Positions 6,124 to 13,774 of a DNA stretch of 16,719 nt are shown here, piece by piece. The stretch comes from Oxalobacteraceae bacterium UBA6018 (GTDB lineage Bacteria > Pseudomonadota > Gammaproteobacteria > Burkholderiales > Burkholderiaceae_D): the NCBI GenBank assembly GCA_002428015.1, contig DIZW01000012.1:1-16719 (forward strand), in the 5' to 3' direction. The notes beneath the pieces were generated by a model, which saw only the letters and a list, made by a program, of their open reading frames with translations, was not told where the DNA came from and made no database searches. The position numbers were made by a program, and so were the translations under genes. Positions within the stretch are counted from its first letter, which is position 1, and every line of letters starts with the position of its first letter.

Positions 6124-9100
6124 GTGGATCATCAAAAGAAGGGTGCCGCATGGCACCGGCTTGAAGGCGGCAAGGGATTTGCAACGACCGTGCTGGTGGG
6201 CTTGATTGCCAGCGCATATGGACAGGCGCAAGGGCAAACGGCAACGGCGCCCGCTGAACCGGCGGCGCGCGCGAGCCAGGACAAGGTCGTCGTGCCGACC
6301 GTGACTGTGAGCGGCTACCGCAGCTCGCTGGCGCTATCGGCCAACGAAAAGCGCGACAACATCGGCCTGAGCGATACCGTGTTCTCCGAAGACATCGGCA
6401 AGTTCCCCGATCCGAACATCGCCGACGCGCTGGCGCGCATCCCCGGCGTGACAGTCAAGCGCGCCGAGATCGACGGCGAAGGCATGAACGTCTCGATCCG
6501 CGGCATGGGCCCGGCCTTCACCCGCGTGCTGCTCAACGGGGCGCCGATGGCGTCGGCCTCGGCCGGCAGCTGGGGTGGCTCGATCAGCGCCAACCGCGAG
6601 GTGGACATGGACTTCCTGCCGTCGGAGCTGTTTCGCAGCGCCAGCGTCTACAAGAGCCAGCAGGCCAGCCTGATCGAAGGCGGCATCGCCGGCACGGTCG
6701 ACATGCGCAGCGTGCGGCCGTTCGACAAGAGCGGCTTCCGCTCGGCCTTCACGCTCAGCGGCAATTACCGCGACCAGAGCGGCAAGACCGGCACCACCGG
6801 CTCGGCCCTGGTCAGCAATACCTGGAACAGTCCGCGCTTCGGCAAGTTCGGCGTCCTGGCCGGCGTGGCCTGGGGCGACACCAAGTATAAGACCGAGGGC
6901 TTCCAGTCGGTCGACATGCGCAACCTGCAGCTCAAGTCCTTCCAGGCGACCGCCGCGGACAAGCCCAACAGCACAGGCGGCGGCTCCCAGTCCACCCCGG
7001 ACACGGTACCGTCCGGCCTCGCGCTGGCCGATCTGCCGGATTTCTCGCGCGCGATCCTAGTGCCGGGCAAGCAGATTGACCGGGCCATGCTGCTGGCGCT
7101 CAATCCCGGCGCCTCCATCCAGCAGATCGACAACGCCCTGATGGCCCGCCTGGGACGGCACCTATTGTATGAAGGCGAGCGCAAGCGCACCGGCGAGGTG
7201 CTCAGCATGCAGTGGCAGCCGAACGACCAGTGGGACATCTACCTCGACACCGTGCTGGCCCAGAAGTCCAATGAGATGATCTACGAGGCGATGAACGCGG
7301 GCACGCGCGCGAACACCGTCATTCCGATCGGTATGGAATTCGACCGCACCGATTGCGCCATCGGTTGCGTGCTGAACAAGGCGACCTTCGCCAACACCTT
7401 TTGGTCGCTGGAATTCCGGCCGATGAAGGAAAAGACGAATTTCCGCAGCATCAACCCGGGCTTCGAATTCCGTCCCAACGACAAGTGGACCATCGACGGG
7501 CACTTCAACGCCACCAACAGCACCTTCCAGCGCGACATGCCAACCGTCTTGTTGGCAACCAAGGCGCCCAACTCCGTCATTTCCTACGATAACAGCACCC
7601 CCGGCCAGTCGCCTGCCTACAAGGGCAATCTCGACGTCAACGACCCGGCCAATTTCGGCTGGTTCCAGGCGGGGCAGGGCTTGTCCGGCTTGCGCATGGA
7701 CTTGTACGAGCGCACCAACTCGACCAAGGGCACGCGCCTGAACATCAAGTGGGGCGACAGCGATTTCAGCGTCAAGAGCGGGTTGGCGTACGACGACATC
7801 GAGCGCCGCTACCGCAGCTACGCGGTGGCCGACGCGTGGATGAACGTTACATGCGGCAACAACATGAGCACGCGTCTGTTCGCGCCCAACACCCAGATCC
7901 GCAATCCGGGCTGCGACGGCCGCAGTGCGCCCGGCCCGGTCGCCGATGTCGCCACTGCGCTGCCTGGCTACGGCACCGGCTCGACGGCCGGCGCGGCGCC
8001 GCTGTCCTACCTGGGTTCGGTGGTGCCGAACGCCGCCGTGTCCAATTACGCGCATGCCACCGATCACGGCTTTATCACGGTCGACTGGCCCAAGTTCGCC
8101 AAGGACACCGACTACCAATACTTCCGCGACAATATCTACCGGGGTTTTAGCAACGGCAGCGGCGGCTATATCCGCGAGGTGGTCAGCGCCGCCTACACCG
8201 AACTGAACGGCCGCGCCAATCTGTTCGGCGGTACCCTGCGCTACAACGCCGGCGTACGCTACGCCGAGACGCGCCAGACGATCGGCGCCTTGCGCGTGGG
8301 CGCCGATCCGCGCAACGCCACCCTGAAAAATGGCGGCCTGTACGACAACACCGCGGTCTGGGCCTACGAGACGACAAAGTACAGCAACGTGCTGCCATCG
8401 GCGACCCTGGCCTACAACATCACGCCATCCTTGATCGCCCGTGCCTCAGCTTCCAAATCGCTCACCCGCGCCAACCCGGCCGATCTGCGCCAGACCTTGC
8501 TGACCATCGGGGACCAAGGCGCGCGCCAGGGCAACGTGACCAATCCCAACCTCAAGCCGTTCGAAGCCAATAACCTCGACCTGGGGCTGGAGTACTACAT
8601 TTCCCGCGAAGCCTACGTCTCGGCCAGCGCGTTTGCCAAGGACATCATCAGCCGTCCGGGCCAGCGCATCAATACCTACTCGCTGGCCCAGCTCGACGCG
8701 CTGTACGGCGTGGTCGGCCTGACTGCCGCGCAGCAGCAGTCGGTCGACGCCAGCGGCGGGCGCGACAAGCACATGGTGGAGATCACCGAGCCGTACAACA
8801 TCGACACCAAGCTGAAGGTGCGCGGCATCGAGCTGACCTGGCAGCAGCCGCTGGACATGTTGCCGGTCAAGGGTTTTGGCCTGACTGCCAACTTCACCTA
8901 CGCCCAGCAAAAGGATGACGCGCCCAACGCGCCGCCGGTGGCCGGGGTACCGCCGCGCACCAACAACTTCACGCTGTACTATGAACGCAACGGCCTGAAC
9001 GTGCGCGTGTCGCGCCAGTACAGCGCGGCCTACGTGGTCAACACCAGCACCGGCCTGAACGTGCCCGGCGGCGCCTATGCCTACACGACGGAGCGGGCAC

Positions 9101-9288
9101 AGGTCGACCTGTCGGTCGGCGCCAATCTGAAGCGCCTGTTCAACTTCGCCTACAACACCGACCTCACCCTGAGCGTGTGGAATGCGAACAAGGCCGTCAG
9201 CCAGTCGTATACGCAGTTTAGCAATGCCGTATTCGACGAGTACAAGCCGGGTGCCAGCTACACCCTGTCGCTGCGCACCACGTTCTAG
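6124..9288 (+). CDS. TonB-dependent receptor, Xanthomonas/Caulobacter carbohydrate type
   Basis: Outer-membrane active transporter of 1054 residues. The GTG at 6124 has GGGGAG six bases upstream; the longer frame from 6031 would begin inside an operator and is unlikely. Residues about 1-35 form a signal peptide (basic start, then TTVLVGLIASAYGQAQG). A likely TonB box is PTVTVSGYR (about 58-66). The plug domain follows, with the block EDIGKFPDPNIADALARIPGV that typifies the large TonB receptors of Xanthomonas and Caulobacter linked to plant-carbohydrate uptake. The remainder is the 22-strand barrel, ending in the terminal Phe (SLRTTF) needed for insertion by the BAM complex. Four Cys (two in the DCAIGC loop, two in the CGNN and NPGC region) probably form loop disulfides. 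With GH51 next door and matching operators, uptake of arabinoxylo- or other hemicellulose oligosaccharides is likely. Confidence 0.93.
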   Translation: MDHQKKGAAWHRLEGGKGFATTVLVGLIASAYGQAQGQTATAPAEPAARASQDKVVVPTVTVSGYRSSLALSANEKRDNIGLSDTVFSEDIGKFPDPNIADALARIPGVTVKRAEIDGEGMNVSIRGMGPAFTRVLLNGAPMASASAGSWGGSISANREVDMDFLPSELFRSASVYKSQQASLIEGGIAGTVDMRSVRPFDKSGFRSAFTLSGNYRDQSGKTGTTGSALVSNTWNSPRFGKFGVLAGVAWGDTKYKTEGFQSVDMRNLQLKSFQATAADKPNSTGGGSQSTPDTVPSGLALADLPDFSRAILVPGKQIDRAMLLALNPGASIQQIDNALMARLGRHLLYEGERKRTGEVLSMQWQPNDQWDIYLDTVLAQKSNEMIYEAMNAGTRANTVIPIGMEFDRTDCAIGCVLNKATFANTFWSLEFRPMKEKTNFRSINPGFEFRPNDKWTIDGHFNATNSTFQRDMPTVLLATKAPNSVISYDNSTPGQSPAYKGNLDVNDPANFGWFQAGQGLSGLRMDLYERTNSTKGTRLNIKWGDSDFSVKSGLAYDDIERRYRSYAVADAWMNVTCGNNMSTRLFAPNTQIRNPGCDGRSAPGPVADVATALPGYGTGSTAGAAPLSYLGSVVPNAAVSNYAHATDHGFITVDWPKFAKDTDYQYFRDNIYRGFSNGSGGYIREVVSAAYTELNGRANLFGGTLRYNAGVRYAETRQTIGALRVGADPRNATLKNGGLYDNTAVWAYETTKYSNVLPSATLAYNITPSLIARASASKSLTRANPADLRQTLLTIGDQGARQGNVTNPNLKPFEANNLDLGLEYYISREAYVSASAFAKDIISRPGQRINTYSLAQLDALYGVVGLTAAQQQSVDASGGRDKHMVEITEPYNIDTKLKVRGIELTWQQPLDMLPVKGFGLTANFTYAQQKDDAPNAPPVAGVPPRTNNFTLYYERNGLNVRVSRQYSAAYVVNTSTGLNVPGGAYAYTTERAQVDLSVGANLKRLFNFAYNTDLTLSVWNANKAVSQSYTQFSNAVFDEYKPGASYTLSLRTTF

Positions 9289-9292
9289 CAGA

Positions 9293-9331
9293 CCTGTCGG
9301 ACTTGGCGTCGAAGATACCAAGTCCGTCAGG
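9293..9331 (+). terminator. Long stem-loop right after the TonB-receptor stop codon
   Basis: CCTGTCGGACTTGG (9293-9306) pairs with CCAAGTCCGTCAGG (9318-9331) with a single mismatch over 14 bases and an 11-base loop. It begins four bases after the stop codon. No T-run follows, so it is either a weak or Rho-assisted terminator or an RNA-end stabiliser. The remaining gap to 9463 holds no gene that I can support. Confidence 0.6.
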
Positions 9332-9463
9332 TTGCCGGTCGTGCTATGTCGCAGGCGCTGCGGCTGTCAGAATCGATTTTCTCGATACGGAAAATGGGTA
9401 AATTCGCCCTGAAAACGCGCAAAATCTCGCGCAAATCGTTCTCCCTCGCAGCCTCCTAACCGA

Positions 9464-9760
9464 TCAGCCCTTGCTGTCGTTGGCCATTGGCGTGTCGGCC
9501 GGCTTGGCCTTCGGAGCATGCTTGCGCATGGCCTTGGCTTTGTGATGACGCTTGCCATGCTCTTTCATCCCGTGCTGCTTCATGCCGTCATGGTCTTCCA
9601 TCGCGGCCCCGCTGGACGGCGCGCCCGACTGCAGTTCCTGGGCATGACGCTCGATTTCAGCGATCTTGGCCTGATCTGTGGTTTCCGTGACGCCGGCTTG
9701 TGCCAGGGCCAGGGTGGAAGCGGACATTGCGGCTGCGAACAGCCATGCGCGTGCGTTCAT
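9464..9760 (-). CDS. Small exported His/Lys-rich protein
   Basis: Protein of 98 residues that I cannot assign to a named family. Residues 1-22 form a Sec signal peptide (MNARAWLFAAAMSASTLALAQA). A short helical, charged stretch (about 25-45) follows. The C-terminal half is low-complexity and rich in His, Lys and Met (for example MKQHGMKEHGKRHH), ending in an Ala/Lys/Pro tail. Such sequence could bind metal ions or anionic polymers in the periplasm; this is inference. The ribosome site AAGAGG sits about six bases before the ATG. It follows the chemoreceptor gene on the same strand after 177 bases and converges with the TonB receptor. High repeat-like composition lowers confidence in function but not in the gene. 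Confidence 0.7.
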   Translation of the reverse strand: MNARAWLFAAAMSASTLALAQAGVTETTDQAKIAEIERHAQELQSGAPSSGAAMEDHDGMKQHGMKEHGKRHHKAKAMRKHAPKAKPADTPMANDSKG

Positions 9761-9937
9761 AGTGACCTCTTTTCTTAATGTTTGACTCGGTTGACATGCG
9801 AGATATCGCTGCGCCTGAAAGTTGTGCAGATGACATCGCGATACCGGAGCTTACACTGGTTGCGGATTTATTGGAGCGCAATCGGCTCAGCCGTGCGCAG
9901 GCCGGCCTGGGCGGCGGGCATCGCGCCGCGCGTGGTT

Positions 9938-11647
9938 CTAGAATTCCTCCCAATCGCTAGCCGATGTGCTGAGCGCCTTGCCGCCGCGCGGCTGCGGCGC
10001 GTGCTCCGCCGGCACGGGGGCCGCCACGCGCACGGGCGCCGTTGGCATGGCCGCGCGCGCCGGCCGCCTGGCCACCGGTGCCGGCCGCCTGGCCGACACC
10101 TGCGCCGCGCCGATGGTGAACACCGCGACCACCTGCGCCAGGGTGCCCGCCTGCTCCTGCAGCGACGCCGCCGCCGCCGCGGCTTCCTCCACCAGTGAGG
10201 CGTTCTGCTGGGTGACTACATCCATCTGCGCCACCGCCTGGTTGATCTGCTCGATGCCGGCGGTCTGGTCCTCGCTTGCCGCCGTGATCTCGCCCATCAT
10301 GTCGGTCACGCTCTTGATGCTGGTGACGATCGCATTCATGGTTGAGCCAGCCTGGTCGACCAGCCTGGCGCCGAGGTCGACCTTCTCGACCGAATCGCCG
10401 ATCAGCGACTTGATTTCCTTGGCCGCGGCCGCCGAGCGCTGCGCCAGGTTGCGCACTTCCGAGGCGACGACCGCGAACCCGCGCCCCTGCTCGCCGGCCC
10501 GGGCCGCCTCCACTGCCGCGTTGAGCGCCAGGATATTGGTCTGGAACGCGATGCCGTCGATGACCCCGATGATGTCGACGATTTTCTTGGACGAGTCGTT
10601 GATCGAGCCCATCGTTTGAACCACCTGCGAAACTACCGCGCCCCCTTGCCGGGCCACGTCGGACGCCGAGATGGCCAACTGGTTGGCCTGGCGCGCATTG
10701 TCGGCGTTGCGCTTGACGGTGGTGGTCAGCTCTTCCATCGAGGACGCGGTCTCCTCGAGCGAGCCGGCCTGCTGCTCGGTGCGCGCTGACAGGTCGAGGT
10801 TGCCGGCGGCGATCTGGGCCGAGGCCGTGGCGATGGTGTCGGTGCCGCCGCGCACTTTGCCGACGATATTGCTCAGCTTGTCGTTCATGTCCCTGAGCGC
10901 CTGCAATAGCTGCCCCGTCTCATCGGTCGAATCGACGACGATCTGGCTGCTCAAATCCCCGGCGGCGACCGTTTGCGCCACTTTGACCGCCGCGGCCATG
11001 GGACCGGTGATGGAGCGCGTGCTGAACCAGGCGATCAGGCTGCCTAGGACCATGGCAAGTCCAGCCAGAACGAGCATGAGCGTCAGCGCGCGGCGGTAAG
11101 CGTCCTCGGCGGCGACCGCATCCTGTTTGCTTTTGGCCGCCTGCAACTGGGTGTATTCCTCGATCGCGTCCTGCCATTTCGCCGCAGCCGGAATGGCCTG
11201 GTGGATCAGCAGATCGATCGCCTCCGGCTTGCTGGAGTGGGACAGTTCAATGAAGCGCTCGTTCAGCGGCAGCGCCGATTGATGCGCATTCTTCATTTGC
11301 GTAACGAGGCGTTGGCCCGCTTCGTCGAGCGACATTTTTTCCAACTCCGCGAACGCGGTGTCGTAATCCTGGCGCGCTTTCACGATCTTCTTGTGCTGGA
11401 TGCGCGCCTCGGCGTCGTCGGTCAGCAGCGCGAGGGTGCGCACCACGCGCGAGACGATGTGCACCGAATCCGACATTTCCTTCAACAGGCTCATCTTGCG
11501 GACATTGATGTCGACAATGTGATGCATGGTCTGGTTGGACTGGTTCATTCCGTTGATGCCGAGCGCGGCCACGCCAGCCAGGAGCAGCAACACCATGGCG
11601 AAGCCGGCGCCGAGCCGCTCCCCGATCTTCAGATTCGCGATCTTCAT
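9938..11647 (-). CDS. Methyl-accepting chemotaxis protein with 4HB-type sensor and C-terminal tether
   Basis: Transmembrane chemoreceptor of 569 residues that signals through CheW/CheA to the flagellar motor. The ATG at 11647 (MKIANLKIGERLG) has GGGAG seven bases upstream; the frame stays open further 5' but without family sequence. TM1 spans about 14-34, a four-helix-bundle periplasmic sensor about 35-186, TM2 about 187-208 and HAMP about 209-262. The cytoplasmic signalling coiled coil carries the hairpin tip IAFQTNILALNAAVEAARAGEQGRGFAVVASEVRNLAQRS. An Ala/Pro/Arg-rich linker leads to a terminal DWEEF, the xWxxF pentapeptide that tethers CheR and CheB in receptors such as Tsr and Tar (NWETF there). 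The ligand is unknown. No FliA-type promoter was found upstream. Its place beside hemicellulose genes suggests, but does not show, a plant-derived attractant. Confidence 0.94.
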   Translation of the reverse strand: MKIANLKIGERLGAGFAMVLLLLAGVAALGINGMNQSNQTMHHIVDINVRKMSLLKEMSDSVHIVSRVVRTLALLTDDAEARIQHKKIVKARQDYDTAFAELEKMSLDEAGQRLVTQMKNAHQSALPLNERFIELSHSSKPEAIDLLIHQAIPAAAKWQDAIEEYTQLQAAKSKQDAVAAEDAYRRALTLMLVLAGLAMVLGSLIAWFSTRSITGPMAAAVKVAQTVAAGDLSSQIVVDSTDETGQLLQALRDMNDKLSNIVGKVRGGTDTIATASAQIAAGNLDLSARTEQQAGSLEETASSMEELTTTVKRNADNARQANQLAISASDVARQGGAVVSQVVQTMGSINDSSKKIVDIIGVIDGIAFQTNILALNAAVEAARAGEQGRGFAVVASEVRNLAQRSAAAAKEIKSLIGDSVEKVDLGARLVDQAGSTMNAIVTSIKSVTDMMGEITAASEDQTAGIEQINQAVAQMDVVTQQNASLVEEAAAAAASLQEQAGTLAQVVAVFTIGAAQVSARRPAPVARRPARAAMPTAPVRVAAPVPAEHAPQPRGGKALSTSASDWEEF

Positions 11648-12117
11648 TCTGGTCTCCCGATTCAGTTGAATGATGACAATGTCGATGTATGCCGGCGGTC
11701 TCAACTTGGCGTGGCTGCTATACCGGCTGGTTGCAGCTCGCTCCTGCCCCGGGGCTGCTAAAAGCTCGGAGTCGGGATTCGTATCAGGTTGCCTGTTTGG
11801 CGTGATAGATTTGTTACTGAATGTTCCGCACCTGAAAAGTATCTTATTCCTGGGGAAAGACCGCAGCAAGGAAATTGGCGGCCTTTTTTTACAGCTAGTA
11901 ATACCCGGGAAGGAATTTATGGTTTTCTGATTGTCTGAATGTCATGGCCCGGTGGGGTGCCACGCTGAGCGGCGGAGCGCGATTCGCGTGTCCGGCGGGT
12001 TCATGCGCCTGCGCCGGTCCACCGGTCGGCCGGCGCCGCATGTGGCGGCTCAGCCACAGGTCGCTTCAGGTTTGGGATTTGGTACACTGCCTCCCTTTAT
12101 TTCGCATGAGGAAACCA
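11648..12117. other. Divergent non-coding region between the chemoreceptor and the DUF455 gene
   Basis: No gene can be supported in these 470 bases. The part near the chemoreceptor (11780-11935) is clearly AT-richer than its surroundings and probably holds that gene's promoter, though I could not pick a convincing one. A T7 run at 11884-11890 follows a weak CCGC/GCGG pairing on the plus strand. Near the DUF455 gene, TACACT (12083-12088) is an acceptable -10 hexamer with a poor -35. Confidence 0.4.
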
Positions 12118-12918
12118 GTGGCGCGACCGCTCGAACTGCGCGCATGCGCGCTGCAATGCCTGCTGCACACCGACCCCACCGTCAAGACGGCGGCCGTGGC
12201 GGCCATGGCCCAGGCCCATCGCGACGGCGCCACCGTGCTCGGCAGCGGCGCGGCGCTGGCGACTGAGCATACGATTCCCGGGCGCCCGCCGCGTCCCGCA
12301 CTGGTGGCGCCGCGCCTGGTGGGGCGCCGTTCGATGGTTACGCTCGAGGGCCGGGCCATGCTGATCCACGCGCTGGCCCACATCGAATTTAACGCGATGA
12401 ACCTGGCACTGGACGCACTGTGGCGCTTCCCCGGCATGCCAGAGGCCTACTACGCCGACTGGCTGCGGGTGGCCGCCGAGGAGGCCACCCACTTCGCGAT
12501 GCTGGCCGCGCACCTGGGAGTGCTCGGCTACGGCTACGGCGATTTTCCGGCCCACGACAGCCTGTGGGAGATGGTCGAGAAGACCCGCGGCGATCCGCTG
12601 GCGCGCATGGCGCTGGTGCCGCGCACGCTGGAGGCGCGCGGCCTGGACGCCATCCCGCCGCTGCGCGCCAAGCTGGCCCAGGCCGGCGACATGGCGGCCG
12701 CGGCGATCCTGGACATCATTTTCCGCGACGAGATCGGGCATGTGGAGATCGGCAACCGCTGGTATCGCCACCTGTGCGAACAGCGCTCGCTCGATCCGCG
12801 CGCGGCCTACGACGCGCTGGCGCTGCGCTACGAGGCGCCGGTACTCAAGGGCCCATTCAACATCGAGGCGCGCCGCCTGGCCGGCTTCACCGAGGCGGAA
12901 CTGGCGTATTTTCGCTGA
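12118..12918 (+). CDS. DUF455 family ferritin-like protein
   Basis: Protein of 266 residues of the DUF455 family, which belongs to the ferritin-like four-helix superfamily. I chose the GTG at 12118 because GAGGA (12108-12112) is at good spacing; an ATG at 12106 adds four residues but has no ribosome site, and the frame further upstream has no family character. Candidate di-iron ligands are E90 in AHIEFNAMN, E122 and H125 in EEATHFAML, E172 in RTLEARG, and E205 and H208 in RDEIGHVEIGN; two ExxH motifs fit a di-iron site. No signal peptide, so cytoplasmic. The biochemical function of the family is not established to my knowledge. The SRPBCC gene follows after 228 bases with its own ribosome site, so co-transcription is doubtful. 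Confidence 0.88.
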   Translation: MARPLELRACALQCLLHTDPTVKTAAVAAMAQAHRDGATVLGSGAALATEHTIPGRPPRPALVAPRLVGRRSMVTLEGRAMLIHALAHIEFNAMNLALDALWRFPGMPEAYYADWLRVAAEEATHFAMLAAHLGVLGYGYGDFPAHDSLWEMVEKTRGDPLARMALVPRTLEARGLDAIPPLRAKLAQAGDMAAAAILDIIFRDEIGHVEIGNRWYRHLCEQRSLDPRAAYDALALRYEAPVLKGPFNIEARRLAGFTEAELAYFR

Positions 12919-12965
12919 CATTATCCGCCCCGCCTGACGCCGACCGCGGCCACCAATCCCATCGC

Positions 12966-13001
12966 CGATGCAGGAGCGCTCCTACAAGCACCCTGCGGGT
13001 G
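12966..13001 (-). repeat. REP-like palindromic element
   Basis: AGGAGCGCTCCT (12972-12983) is a perfect 12-base palindrome, followed by the small hairpin CACCC-TGC-GGGTG (12989-13001). Read on the minus strand the order is GGGTG hairpin, then TTGTAGGAGCGC, which resembles the TGTAGGAGCG head of REP elements in pseudomonads and xanthomonads. It may also end the DUF455 transcript. Only one copy lies in the window, so repeat status is unproven. The palindrome also has the size and centre (AGCGCT) of a LacI-type operator. Confidence 0.35.
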
Positions 13002-13146
13002 TGCCTATGCCGCTGCGCGCGCGATGCGCCTAGGATGCGAGCTGGCGCGCCGTTTGGGCGCGGCTGTTGACGCACGTGCGCCGCTACGGCGCGCGGATCG
13101 ATGGCGCAACCGGCACAAGGTCGGGTGTGCGAACCAGGAGAATACG

Positions 13147-13710
13147 ATGAAAAAACGACTCATTGCGGCGGCCGCGTTGGCGCTTGGCGGCGCCTATCTG
13201 GCGAAGATGATGAAGAAGGACCACAGTGGCGAACACGGATCGACGGTGCGCGAGAGCATAGACGTCAAGGTTCCGGTGCGGGTGGCGTACGACCAGTGGA
13301 CCCAGTTCGAGGAATTCCCCTCGTTTATGAGGAGCGTGCATGAGGTCAAGCAGCTCGACGCCAAGCGCCTGCACTGGAAGGCCGACGTGCTGGGCAAACC
13401 GGTCGAGTGGGACGCCGAGATCGTCGAACAGGTACCCGATCAGCGCATCGCCTGGCGCAGCACCAGTGGCACCCCCAATAGCGGCGTGGTGAACTTTCAG
13501 AGCATGGCGGCCGGGCGCACCCGGACCGTGCTGGAGATGACGTACGAGCCGCAAGGGGCGGTGGAAACGGTCGGCGACGCGCTCGGCGCGGTGCGGATCG
13601 AAGCGCGCGACAACCTGAGGCGCTTCAAGGACATGATCGAGCAGCGCGGGCGCGAGACCGGCGCCTGGCGCGGCGCCGTCGCAGGCCCAGGGCAGCCCAG
13701 CGTGCACTGA
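13147..13710 (+). CDS. SRPBCC (START-like) family protein with N-terminal hydrophobic segment
   Basis: Protein of 187 residues. The ATG at 13147 has AGGAG six bases upstream (13136-13140). Residues about 1-22 (MKKRLIAAAALALGGAYLAK) are a short positively charged hydrophobic segment, either a membrane anchor or a non-standard signal peptide without a clear cleavage site. Residues about 35-165 match the SRPBCC/polyketide-cyclase-like fold, with the characteristic run VRVAYDQWTQFEEFPSFM, then KPVEWDAEIVEQVPDQRIAWRS and a C-terminal helix DNLRRFKDMIEQRG. The fold encloses a hydrophobic ligand pocket. This subgroup is widespread in soil bacteria, often near general stress genes, but the ligand is unknown. 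It converges with the GH3 gene, separated by 64 bases with a stem-loop. Confidence 0.88.
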   Translation: MKKRLIAAAALALGGAYLAKMMKKDHSGEHGSTVRESIDVKVPVRVAYDQWTQFEEFPSFMRSVHEVKQLDAKRLHWKADVLGKPVEWDAEIVEQVPDQRIAWRSTSGTPNSGVVNFQSMAAGRTRTVLEMTYEPQGAVETVGDALGAVRIEARDNLRRFKDMIEQRGRETGAWRGAVAGPGQPSVH

Positions 13711-13723
13711 ACGGTACGATCTT

Positions 13724-13747
13724 CGGCGCCGGCTGTTGCTGGCGCCG
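13724..13747. terminator. Stem-loop between convergent SRPBCC and GH3 genes
   Basis: CGGCGCC (13724-13730) and GGCGCCG (13741-13747) form a perfect 7-bp GC stem around a 10-base loop. It lies between the two converging stop codons and could end transcripts from both sides, but there is no T-run on either strand. Confidence 0.4.
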
Positions 13748-13774
13748 TGAGCAATCGCCGCCGCCTGGCCTGGC

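Noticed and set aside
9373..9387. Small hairpin ATCGA-TTTTC-TCGAT
   Set aside because: Five-base stem in AT-rich DNA between convergent genes; too weak to call a terminator or site.
11648..11869. Longer N-terminus for the chemoreceptor
   Set aside because: The extra 74 residues have no family character; ATG 11647 has GGGAG and starts the usual MKIANLKIGERL sequence.
11860..11890. Terminator-like T7 run on the plus strand
   Set aside because: The preceding pairing is only CCGC/GCGG with a long loop and there is no plus-strand gene or clear small RNA before it.
11648..11943. FliA-type promoter or cyclic-di-GMP riboswitch before the chemoreceptor
   Set aside because: I searched the minus strand by eye for TAAAG-N15-GCCGATAA and for GEMM-type conserved blocks and found neither.
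11944..12117. Longer N-terminus for the DUF455 protein
   Set aside because: The extension is Arg/Cys/Gly-rich without homology features, and the ribosome site supports GTG 12118.
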